This document shows, piece after piece, positions 1 through 6,839 of a stretch of DNA of 8,823 nt. The position numbers and the translations under genes were made by a program. Each line of letters starts with the position of its first letter. Within the stretch, counting starts at the first letter, position 1. The notes beneath the pieces are model-generated. The model did no database searches. It was not told the origin of the DNA and was given only the letters and a program-made list of their open reading frames with translations. This stretch comes from Candidatus Bathyarchaeota archaeon (GTDB lineage: Archaea > Thermoproteota > Bathyarchaeia > TCS64): the NCBI GenBank assembly GCA_013329615.1, contig DUKA01000218.1:1-8823 (forward strand), given 5' to 3'.

Positions 1-1
1 G

Positions 2-3000
2 CGCGTAGAGAAGATGCTCGGCCCCCCCGGCCTCACCGCCCGCATGCGCGAACTCGAGGGCATGGACCGCCGGGAGATGGCCTTCAAGATCGCGGAGGAG
101 GTCACCCTAGGCCGATTCGGCAGCTTCGAGAAGGAGAAGGCGGCCGACCAGGCGATACGCACGGCCCTCGCCATCATGACGGAGGGCGTAACAGTTGCCC
201 CAATCGAGGGCCTCCCGAAGATAGTCATCAAGCCCAACCCGGACCGCACACAGTACCTCAGCCTATACTTCGCGGGCCCCATACGCCCCGCCGGAGGCAC
301 GGCGCAGGCAATGACACTCGTCGTCGCCGACCACGTCCGCAAGAAGCTCGGCCTAGACAAGTTCCAGCCCAGCGAGAACCAAGTACAGCGCTTCATCGAA
401 GAAGTGCGCCTCTACGAGCGCACCGTCCGCCGCTTCCAGTATCACGTCACGGATGAGGACCTCGAAGCAGCGATACGCCAGATACCCGTCGAAGCCACCG
501 GCGTCGCCACCGATCAGTTCGAGGTAAGCAACTACCGCGACGTCGCAGGAATCGAGACGAATAGGCTGCGCGGCGGCGCACTCATCGTCGTCGTCGACGG
601 TGTCGTCGGCAGGGCACGCAAGCTCCACGGCGCCTGCGACAAGCTGGGCGTCACGGGCTGGGAGTGGCTCCTCAAGATGGGGAGGAAGAAGAAGGTCGAG
701 GGCGAGGTGAAGGCGGAGCCAACCGCCGCATTCATGGAGGAGATCATAGTCGGCCGCCCAGTCTTCAGCTTCCCCGGCGCAATCGGCGGCTTCCGCCTCC
801 GCTACGGCAGGGCCCGCAACACGGGACTAGCCGCGAGCGGCGTCCACCCCGCCACCATGGTCGTCCTAAACAAGTTCCTAGCCACTGGCGTCCAGATGAG
901 AACGGAGCTACCCGGAAAATCCGCCGCCACATGCCCCGTTGACTCTATAGAACCCCCCGTTGTCCGCGTCAAGGACGGCTCAGTCCTCAGGGTCGAGACC
1001 GAGGCGGAGGCCGAGAAGATCCTACCCCAGATCGACAGGATACTCTTCCTAGGAGATTACCTGAGCAACGCGGGCGACTTCATACAGAACAACAAGGCCC
1101 TCCTACCCACGGGCTACGACGAGAACCAGTGGGTGCAGGACCTCAACGCGTCACTCGCACGCGTCGGCGACGAGTCCGCCGTGAGCCTCACGGGACTACT
1201 CTCCGAGAGGATCGATTACCTGAAGGCGAGCCCCCTAAACCGGCCCACGGTCGACGAGGCGCTCGCCGTGACGGCGATGGACGTCCCCATCCACCCGAGG
1301 TGGAACTACCACTGGTCCGCCCTCACAAAGGACGAACTACTCGCATTCAGGAACACGCTCGCCACGGAGTACAACCCAGAATCAACAGAGTTCCCGAACA
1401 TCCACGAGATAAAATCCACCCTCGAGCTGCTCCTCATCCCCCACACTGTGCGCGGTGGTAGCCTCGACCTCTGCGAAAACACACGCGTGCTTGCGAAGAC
1501 CCTCAACCTCGGGCAGCGCTACACGGAGATTAAGGGCGAGAAGCCCCTCGAGGTAGTGAACTTCCTCGCGGGCTTCCCGGTCAGGGAGAAGGCGGGCTGC
1601 TTCGTCGGCGCGCGCATGGGTCGCCCCGAGAAGGCGAAGGAGCGCCGCATGGCACCCTACGTCCACAGCCTATACCCAGTAGGAGAGGCCGGTGGCCCAC
1701 AGAGGGACATACTCAAGGCCGAGAAGGGCAAGACCGTAAAAATAGAGCTCAGTCAACGCATGTGCCTCACATGCGGGGAGATCGGCAGCACAACCGTCTG
1801 CGGGAACTGCGGCGGCGAGACCAAGGAGATACGCAGGTGCAGCCGCTGCGGCCTCAGATTCGAGGGTGAACGCTGCCCACAGTGCCACTCCGAGATAGTC
1901 TCCTACGCCGGTGTCGATGTCGACCTCAAGGACGAGCTCGAGGCGGCTCGGAAGCAGATCGGCGGCCAGCTGCCGGCGCGCGTCAAATGCGTGAAGAGGT
2001 TGATGAACAAGACGAGGACACCCGAGAACCTCGCAAAGGGCATCCTCAGGGCGCGCTACGACCTCAGCGTCTTCAAGGACGGCACGCTCCGCTTCGACCT
2101 CACCGACATACCACTCACCCACTTCAAGTCGAGCGAGGTAGGCGTCCCCGTCGAGAGACTGCGTGCCCTCGGGTACACGCACGACATGCACGGCGCGCCC
2201 CTGACCAGCCCCGAGCAGATGCTGGAGCTCAAGGTGCAGGATGTCATCCTCCCGGAGGACTGCGGCGACTACCTGCTCAAGGCGTCCAAGTTCCTCGACG
2301 ACCAGCTACGCGACTTCTACAAGATGGAGCCGTACTACAACGCGAAGAGCCGGAATGATCTCGTCGGCTGCCTGTTGCTCGGCCTCGCGCCGCATACCTC
2401 CGCCGCCATCTCGGGGAGACTCGTGGGCTTCACGAAGGTCAGGAACCAGTATGCGCACCCGCTCTGGCACGCCGCGAAGCGTAGGAACTGCGACGGCGAC
2501 GAGGACGCCGTTATGCTCACCCTAGACCCGCTCCTCAACTTCAGTAAGACGTACTTGCCCCAGCAGAGCGGGGGTCAGATGGATGCGCCACTATTCATCA
2601 TCCCAGTCCTGAACCCGAGCGAGGTCGACAAGGAGGCGCACAACGTCGACGTGAACAGCAGCTACCCGCCGGAGTTCTACAAGCTCTGCGCGGAGGGGGC
2701 GGGCAGCGGCCAGTACGGCGCCCTCGTGGACACCATAGGAGCTCGCCTCGGCACGGAGGCACAGTTCCAAGGCACCAGCTACACCGAGGAGTGCAGCGAC
2801 ATAAACATGGGCAGCTTCCACGGTGCATACAACACCCTCACCACGATGGTGGAGAAGCTCGACAGCCAGCTAGAACTCGCCCAGAAGCTACGTGCCGTCG
2901 ACGCGAAGCAGGTCGCCCTCAAGATATTGAACAGCCACTTCATGAAGGACATCGTCGGCAACCTGCGCGCATTCACAAGCCAGACGTTCCGCTGCACGAA

Positions 3001-3283
3001 GTGCAACAGGAAGTACCGGCGACCGCCACTCGGCGGCAAGTGCCAGCGCTGCGGCGGCCCCATACAGATGACGGTCCACAAGGGGGGCATACTGAAGTAC
3101 CTGCAGCCCGCCCTCGACATGGTGAAGAAGTACGAACTCGACCCATACTACGTCGACCGCCTCGAGCTCGTACGCCTCGAACTGAGCCAGATATTCGTCG
3201 AGGAAGATGTCCCCGAGGAGACCTCGAAGCAGTTCAGCCTCACAGACTTCATGCGCTCATCGGCGAAGAAGCCCGCACAGTAA
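2..3283 (+). CDS. polC: DNA polymerase D large subunit DP2 (5' partial)
   Basis: Catalytic large subunit of the archaeal replicative polymerase PolD, which works with the exonuclease subunit DP1 and PCNA. The frame is open to the window edge. The residues before the first ATG (RVEK, then MLGPPG) match the family's RVExLVGPPG block, so the ATG at 14 is internal and about 50 N-terminal residues are probably missing. Counting from that ATG: the N-terminal block has the family motif YFAGPIRPAGGTAQ near 85-98, and GARMGRPEKAKER lies near 532-544. A zinc-ribbon region follows with CxxC pairs at 584/587, 596/599, 609/612 and 621/624. The catalytic double-psi barrel motif NCDGDED is at 825-831, where D827 and D829 are the expected metal-binding aspartates. 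A second zinc module has C994/C997 and C1010/C1013. The C-terminal QFSLTDFM (1073-1080) fits a PCNA-interacting PIP box. No intein interrupts the visible part. Identification is very secure. Confidence 0.97.
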   Translation, partial: RVEKMLGPPGLTARMRELEGMDRREMAFKIAEEVTLGRFGSFEKEKAADQAIRTALAIMTEGVTVAPIEGLPKIVIKPNPDRTQYLSLYFAGPIRPAGGTAQAMTLVVADHVRKKLGLDKFQPSENQVQRFIEEVRLYERTVRRFQYHVTDEDLEAAIRQIPVEATGVATDQFEVSNYRDVAGIETNRLRGGALIVVVDGVVGRARKLHGACDKLGVTGWEWLLKMGRKKKVEGEVKAEPTAAFMEEIIVGRPVFSFPGAIGGFRLRYGRARNTGLAASGVHPATMVVLNKFLATGVQMRTELPGKSAATCPVDSIEPPVVRVKDGSVLRVETEAEAEKILPQIDRILFLGDYLSNAGDFIQNNKALLPTGYDENQWVQDLNASLARVGDESAVSLTGLLSERIDYLKASPLNRPTVDEALAVTAMDVPIHPRWNYHWSALTKDELLAFRNTLATEYNPESTEFPNIHEIKSTLELLLIPHTVRGGSLDLCENTRVLAKTLNLGQRYTEIKGEKPLEVVNFLAGFPVREKAGCFVGARMGRPEKAKERRMAPYVHSLYPVGEAGGPQRDILKAEKGKTVKIELSQRMCLTCGEIGSTTVCGNCGGETKEIRRCSRCGLRFEGERCPQCHSEIVSYAGVDVDLKDELEAARKQIGGQLPARVKCVKRLMNKTRTPENLAKGILRARYDLSVFKDGTLRFDLTDIPLTHFKSSEVGVPVERLRALGYTHDMHGAPLTSPEQMLELKVQDVILPEDCGDYLLKASKFLDDQLRDFYKMEPYYNAKSRNDLVGCLLLGLAPHTSAAISGRLVGFTKVRNQYAHPLWHAAKRRNCDGDEDAVMLTLDPLLNFSKTYLPQQSGGQMDAPLFIIPVLNPSEVDKEAHNVDVNSSYPPEFYKLCAEGAGSGQYGALVDTIGARLGTEAQFQGTSYTEECSDINMGSFHGAYNTLTTMVEKLDSQLELAQKLRAVDAKQVALKILNSHFMKDIVGNLRAFTSQTFRCTKCNRKYRRPPLGGKCQRCGGPIQMTVHKGGILKYLQPALDMVKKYELDPYYVDRLELVRLELSQIFVEEDVPEETSKQFSLTDFMRSSAKKPAQ

Positions 3284-3284
3284 C

Positions 3285-3294
3285 CCTTTTAGGG
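3285..3294 (+). promoter_or_regulatory. TATA-like box for the Sec61-beta gene
   Basis: CCTTTTAGGG starts two bases after the polymerase stop codon and lies about 35 bases upstream of the ATG at 3324. With normal archaeal spacing, transcription would start near 3314-3318, giving a leader of under 10 bases. No ribosome-binding sequence precedes the ATG, which fits leaderless or near-leaderless translation. The assignment rests on position and composition only; the box is not a perfect TTTATA. Confidence 0.45.
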
Positions 3295-3323
3295 GGAACT
3301 GCCCGTATCTGGGACGATAATCC

Positions 3324-3509
3324 ATGAGCAGTAGGAAGAAGAAGGACGGCGCCCCGGGAATGCCGCAGAGCAGCGCGGGACTCATGAGGTTCTTCCAAGA
3401 CGAGACGAACGGCCCCAAGATCAGGCCGGAGTTTGTCGTCGGCGGAGCCTTTGTGCTCATCGTGGTCGTTCTAGCCGCTAGGATATTCTTCTCTGGCCTC
3501 GTCCTCTAG
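3324..3509 (+). CDS. Preprotein translocase subunit Sec61-beta (SecG)
   Basis: Small accessory subunit of the archaeal SecYEbeta protein-conducting channel in the cytoplasmic membrane. The 61-residue product has the family layout: a basic N-terminus (SSRKKK), then a Gly/Pro/Ser-rich stretch, and the conserved AGLMRFFQDETNGPKIRPE block at about 18-36 that faces the cytosol. A single hydrophobic C-terminal helix (about 38-60) acts as a tail anchor. Length is typical for archaeal members. The ATG is the natural start because the Lys-rich N-terminus directly follows it. It lies 40 bases after the polymerase stop with its own TATA-like box, so it can be transcribed alone, though read-through from the polymerase is possible. 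No terminator is evident before the next gene. Confidence 0.93.
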   Translation: MSSRKKKDGAPGMPQSSAGLMRFFQDETNGPKIRPEFVVGGAFVLIVVVLAARIFFSGLVL

Positions 3510-3515
3510 GTACCC

Positions 3516-3533
3516 GGTTTAAAGGCTATTAAC
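3516..3533 (+). promoter_or_regulatory. TATA-like elements for the DUF2070 gene
   Basis: GGTTTAAAGG (3516-3525) is closely followed by CTATTAA (3527-3533) in the 59-base gap after the Sec61-beta gene. Either AT-rich element is placed to drive transcription from about 3545-3558, leaving a leader of roughly 10-25 bases before the TTG at 3569. Assignment is from position and local AT-richness within GC-rich DNA. Which element is used cannot be told from sequence. Confidence 0.4.
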
Positions 3534-3568
3534 CCGCAATCCACATACCTCAATCAATCTAGGCAGGG

Positions 3569-5362
3569 TTGACTCTGGGCGAAAGCCGGGAAGCCATAAG
3601 CAACATAGTCGACTACTACTCCTACCTCATCACATTCCCCTCACGCCTCGTTATGGTCGCGTCGGTCATCGTCGTGTCGGGCGTGGTCGGCGCAGTCGCC
3701 TTCGGACTATCCTACGGTACCGCGGGGCTCAGCCAGGGTCTCATATACGGTCTGCTCGGACTGGCGGCCCCCGTCATCGTCTCAGACGCCCTCCTGGACG
3801 TGTCCTACGGGGACGACCCGCTCCTGACGCCGCGCAGGGTCAACATAATATCCTTTGTCTGGTGCCTCGTCGGGGGTCTTATGCTGGTTGTCGTCGGCGT
3901 AATATCGGGTCTAACGGGAAGGCCCGATCTGCTTCTACGCGGCGTATTACTCGCGGTCTACTCCTCGGCGGCGCTGCGGATGATTGTATTCTCGGTTTTC
4001 TCTACGAGGGACGTGTTTAGGACGGCCCTCACCGTCGCGGCGCAGCCTGTCCTGATCGCGGCAGCGACGCAGTTTCTGCTCCCCGGCGTATGGCAGGCCC
4101 CACTCTCTGTGATGGCTATCGTGCTGGTGCTGATGCTCCTAGGCCCAGCGATATTGCTCATTCAGGTCAGCAGGATGAGCTTCGAGGACGGGGCGATCAG
4201 GATAATTCCCCTCTTCAGGGCCTTCATCTACGCGTGGGCGGAGCAGCACAACGAGCCGCTCGAGGAGCAGCTGGTCGAGATATCCGAGTCGGCGAGGCTC
4301 GAGGTGGACGAGCTTGTATTCACCGACCCGTTCGGTACGTGCCTCGGAAGGGTCGTCGCCCCGTACATCCACCCGGGGCCATTTAGGAACGTGGGCAGCA
4401 GCGGCTTGAGCCTGATCCTGACCGAGGGGCTCGACGGGTGCGAGACCATTGTCGCGCACGGCGTGTCGAGCCACGAGATGGATATGGCTCAAAGCATAGA
4501 CATGAAGAGGGTCCTATCCGCCCTCAAAGCCGCCGAGACCCCAAAGACCCAAGCCGCCTGCAGCCCCATGACGCGCGCCGAGGTTTCCGGTGCGAAGGCG
4601 TCGTGCCAGATATTCGGCGAAACTGCCCTCTTCACCCTCACGCTTAGCCCGAAGAGCCACGACGACGTCCCGAGCGCTGCCAAGGACCGCGTAAGAAGCG
4701 CCGCCGCGGTACACGGATTGAACGCCATCGTGATCGACGCCCACAACTGCCTAGACCACGAGGACCTCCTCGACGAAAAAGACGTAGAAAATCTCATCGC
4801 GGCTGCGGAGGAGGCACTGGAAAAGGCGGTGAAACTCCCCCGGGAGTCCTTCAAGGTGGGCATATCCCGGGTGCGCCCCCCCGAGTGGTGCCTCAACGAG
4901 GGCATGGGGCCCTGCGGTATAGCCGCCGTGGTCGTCGAGACCACCGCCGGGAAGAACGCCTACATAGTCTTCGACACGAACAACATGATACAGGGCTTCC
5001 GCGAGAAGCTTCTGGGACACGTCGCCTCCCTCGGCTACGTCGACGCCGAGGCGTTGACTTCAGACACCCACCTTGTGAACGCGATTGGCGCCACGGATAG
5101 GGGCTACCACCCCGCGGGTGAGGCCATGGAGCAAGGTAGTGTGCTGCGATACGTCGAGGTGCTGCTCGGGGCCGCGAAGCCGAGACCCGCGGAGGCATCC
5201 TTCACCCGCGTCGCCGTCGACGATGTCCCAATAATCGGCGCCGACGGGATAGAGCTGCTCATGATAGTCGTGAAGACGAGCTTCCGCGTCTTCGTCAGGA
5301 CGGCTGCGGCGGCGCTGCCTCTCACATTCTTAGCTGCGGCGGCTACAGCGCTCCTCGCCTGA
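3569..5362 (+). CDS. DUF2070 family integral membrane protein, putative metal-dependent enzyme
   Basis: Member of an archaeal membrane protein family of unknown function. The start is TTG: an in-frame TAG sits three codons upstream (3560-3562), and the next ATG (residue 29) would remove the conserved YYSYLITFPSR segment before the first helix. About six hydrophobic segments lie within 22-200 (roughly 26-50, 54-76, 92-115, 120-140, 150-172, 178-200). A soluble domain of about 370 residues follows, then a C-terminal hydrophobic segment (about 575-597). The soluble domain carries the family hallmark HPGPF (268-272) followed by NVGSSGLS. It also has HGVSSHEMD (297-305), DAHNCLDHED (390-399), FDTNN (468-472), SDTHLVN (498-504) and GYHPAGE (512-518). 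Such clusters of His, Asp and Asn suggest a metal-binding active site, but that is my inference and no substrate is known. Family assignment is firm; function is open. Confidence 0.88.
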   Translation: MTLGESREAISNIVDYYSYLITFPSRLVMVASVIVVSGVVGAVAFGLSYGTAGLSQGLIYGLLGLAAPVIVSDALLDVSYGDDPLLTPRRVNIISFVWCLVGGLMLVVVGVISGLTGRPDLLLRGVLLAVYSSAALRMIVFSVFSTRDVFRTALTVAAQPVLIAAATQFLLPGVWQAPLSVMAIVLVLMLLGPAILLIQVSRMSFEDGAIRIIPLFRAFIYAWAEQHNEPLEEQLVEISESARLEVDELVFTDPFGTCLGRVVAPYIHPGPFRNVGSSGLSLILTEGLDGCETIVAHGVSSHEMDMAQSIDMKRVLSALKAAETPKTQAACSPMTRAEVSGAKASCQIFGETALFTLTLSPKSHDDVPSAAKDRVRSAAAVHGLNAIVIDAHNCLDHEDLLDEKDVENLIAAAEEALEKAVKLPRESFKVGISRVRPPEWCLNEGMGPCGIAAVVVETTAGKNAYIVFDTNNMIQGFREKLLGHVASLGYVDAEALTSDTHLVNAIGATDRGYHPAGEAMEQGSVLRYVEVLLGAAKPRPAEASFTRVAVDDVPIIGADGIELLMIVVKTSFRVFVRTAAAALPLTFLAAAATALLA

Positions 5363-5394
5363 GCCGCGATGACGCCTCTAACGCCGCGGTATCG

Positions 5395-5408
5395 ACTATT
5401 GAGATAGT
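5395..5408. repeat. Short perfect inverted repeat in the aminotransferase promoter region
   Basis: ACTAT-TGAG-ATAGT: five-base arms around a four-base loop, centred about 40 bases upstream of the TATA-like box at 5437-5448. The position would suit a regulator-binding half-site pair, or the RNA could form a weak hairpin after the DUF2070 gene. Arms this short arise by chance often, so function is unproven. Confidence 0.3.
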
Positions 5409-5436
5409 AATGACTCCCAGATGGGGCGGGGAGCCA

Positions 5437-5448
5437 CTCCTTTTATCC
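5437..5448 (+). promoter_or_regulatory. TATA-like box for the aminotransferase gene
   Basis: CTCCTTTTATCC lies 38-49 bases upstream of the TTG at 5486. Transcription is expected near 5468-5472, which leaves a leader of about 15 bases that still includes the ribosome site at 5473-5479. It shares the CCTTTTA core with the box upstream of Sec61-beta (3285-3294). Confidence 0.5.
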
Positions 5449-5472
5449 TAGGTGGGACAGACTAGACCCCGA

Positions 5473-5479
5473 AGGGTGA
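5473..5479 (+). promoter_or_regulatory. Ribosome-binding site that fixes the TTG start at 5486
   Basis: AGGGTGA matches the GGTGA part of the archaeal anti-Shine-Dalgarno complement and ends six bases before the TTG at 5486. An in-frame TGA (5477-5479) overlaps it, so no longer reading is possible. This supports a TTG start rather than a later ATG. Confidence 0.55.
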
Positions 5480-5485
5480 AGTGGT

Positions 5486-6823
5486 TTGGGTTACCCGAAG
5501 ATAGTCGTCACTCCTCCCGGCCCCAAGGCGCAGAAGGCGGTCGCCCGGGACGCGAGGTACATCTCCCCCTCCTTCGGAAGGGCATATCCGCTCGTCGTAA
5601 AGGAGGCGAAGGGCTGCATAGTAACCGACGTCGACGGCAACGAGTTCATAGACATGAACTCCGGCCTCGCCGTCATGAGCATCGGACACAGCCACCCCAA
5701 GGTGCTCAAGGCCATCCACGAGCAGGTGGACAAGTTCCTCAGCTACAGCTACACCGACTTCTTCTACGAGAACTACCTCGACCTCGGCGAACAGCTGCAC
5801 GGCATCGTCCCGGGGAACTTCGAGAAGAAGTTCTTCTACGGTAACAGCGGCGCTGAGGCGAACGAGGCGGCTATGAAGCTCGCCCGCTGGCACTCGAAGC
5901 GCCAGTACATCCTCGCCTACATAAGCAGCTTCCACGGCAGGACGATGGGAGCCGTCAGCCTAACGGCTTCGAAGCCGGCCCAGCGCCGATACTTCGCGCC
6001 CCTCGTCCCCGGCGTCGAACACATCTTCTATCCATACTGCTACAGGTGCCCATTCCACCTAGAGTGCCCGAGCTGCGACTTCTACTGCGTAGACTACATC
6101 GAGGAGTACCTCTTCAGCAAGTTCGTGCCCCCGGAAGAGGTGGCGATGCTCATCGCCGAGGCGGTGCAGGGTGAGGGCGGATACGTCGTGCCCCCTCAGG
6201 GCTACTTCAAGAAGCTCAAGAAGCTGCTCGACAAGTACGGCATCCTCTTCGCGGTCGACGAGGTACAGTCTGGCATGGGCAGAACGGGCAAGTGGTTCGC
6301 CATCGAGCACTTCGGTGTAACCCCCGACATCGTCACCATCGCCAAGGCGGTCGCCGCGGGCCTCCCGCTGGGCGTCATGGCGAGCCGTGCCGACCTTCAG
6401 GACTGGACCCCCGGCAGCCACGCCTCCACGTTCGGCGCGAACCCCGTCGCCTGCGCGGCGGCAAACGCCGTCATCAAGGCGATGAAGGAGGAGAAGATGC
6501 TCGAAAACGCCACCAAGCAGGGCGCGCACATCATGAAGAGGCTCAACGAGATGAAGGAGAGCCACCCAATGATCGGCGACGTACGCGGCCTCGGCCTCAT
6601 GTGCGGCTTGGAGCTTGTGAAGGACAAGAAGAGCAAGGTCCCAGCCTCACAGGAGACGGAGGACGTTATGATGGACTGCTTCAGGAAGGGCATCGCAGTC
6701 GTCAACTGCGGCAAGAGCGTCATACGCCTCATGCCCCCGCTCGCCATCACGCAGGACCTCGTAGACAAGAGCCTCGACGTGCTCGACGCGAGCATCGGCG
6801 CGATGGAGAAGGCCCGGAAGTAG
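5486..6823 (+). CDS. Class III PLP-dependent aminotransferase (4-aminobutyrate/ornithine aminotransferase or amino-acid racemase type)
   Basis: Fold-type I PLP enzyme, 445 residues, typical length. The N-terminus (PKIVVTPPGPKAQ) and overall pattern resemble the archaeal group annotated as GABA or ornithine aminotransferases. Some Pyrococcus members of that group turned out to be amino-acid racemases, so the reaction cannot be assigned. Visible landmarks: DVDGNEFIDMNSG near 48-60, the phosphate-binding GNSGAEANEAAMK at 119-131, the PLP-stacking SFHG (148-151), EAVQGEGG (225-232), DEVQSGMGRTG with D258 contacting the pyridine nitrogen, the Schiff-base lysine K287 in TIAKAVAAGLP, STFGANP (314-320) and substrate-carboxylate R414. 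All key residues are present, so it should be active. Residues 185-201 form an insert with five cysteines. TTG is the only usable start (in-frame TGA just upstream, good ribosome site). It converges on the LivH gene. Confidence 0.9.
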   Translation: MGYPKIVVTPPGPKAQKAVARDARYISPSFGRAYPLVVKEAKGCIVTDVDGNEFIDMNSGLAVMSIGHSHPKVLKAIHEQVDKFLSYSYTDFFYENYLDLGEQLHGIVPGNFEKKFFYGNSGAEANEAAMKLARWHSKRQYILAYISSFHGRTMGAVSLTASKPAQRRYFAPLVPGVEHIFYPYCYRCPFHLECPSCDFYCVDYIEEYLFSKFVPPEEVAMLIAEAVQGEGGYVVPPQGYFKKLKKLLDKYGILFAVDEVQSGMGRTGKWFAIEHFGVTPDIVTIAKAVAAGLPLGVMASRADLQDWTPGSHASTFGANPVACAAANAVIKAMKEEKMLENATKQGAHIMKRLNEMKESHPMIGDVRGLGLMCGLELVKDKKSKVPASQETEDVMMDCFRKGIAVVNCGKSVIRLMPPLAITQDLVDKSLDVLDASIGAMEKARK

Positions 6824-6839
6824 CCGGGCTAATAACCAG

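Larger units (their letters stand above)
5363..5485 (+). other. Intergenic leader region upstream of the aminotransferase gene
   Basis: This 123-base non-coding gap holds a GC-rich arm pair CCGCG/CGCGG shortly after the DUF2070 stop, a short inverted repeat (5395-5408), a TATA-like box (5437-5448) and a ribosome site (5473-5479). I see no small ORF with a credible start in it. The GC stem lacks a following T-run, so it is a poor candidate for an archaeal terminator. Confidence 0.5.

Noticed and set aside
14..16. ATG at 14 as the true start of the polymerase
   Set aside because: The frame is open upstream to the edge, and the residues RVEK before it match the conserved block that precedes LGPPG in DP2 proteins, where about 50 further residues are normal.
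1751..1900. Zinc-ribbon region of DP2 as a possible intein or inserted domain
   Set aside because: The CxxC pairs are a normal part of DP2, and no intein splice motifs or homing endonuclease motifs are present.
353..2528. Many long open frames in other frames and on the opposite strand across the polymerase gene
   Set aside because: High GC content makes stop codons rare in all frames. Their translations are low-complexity Arg/Pro/Ala-rich or lack any family pattern, while the polymerase frame is continuous and matches a known protein.
5364..5388. CCGCG/CGCGG stem after DUF2070 as a terminator
   Set aside because: The arms are only five bases around a 14-17-base loop and no T-run follows, which archaeal termination usually needs.
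5363..5485. Possible C/D-box guide RNA or tRNA in the gap
   Set aside because: GATGAC is present but no full C box (RUGAUGA) with matching D boxes, and no cloverleaf pattern could be found.
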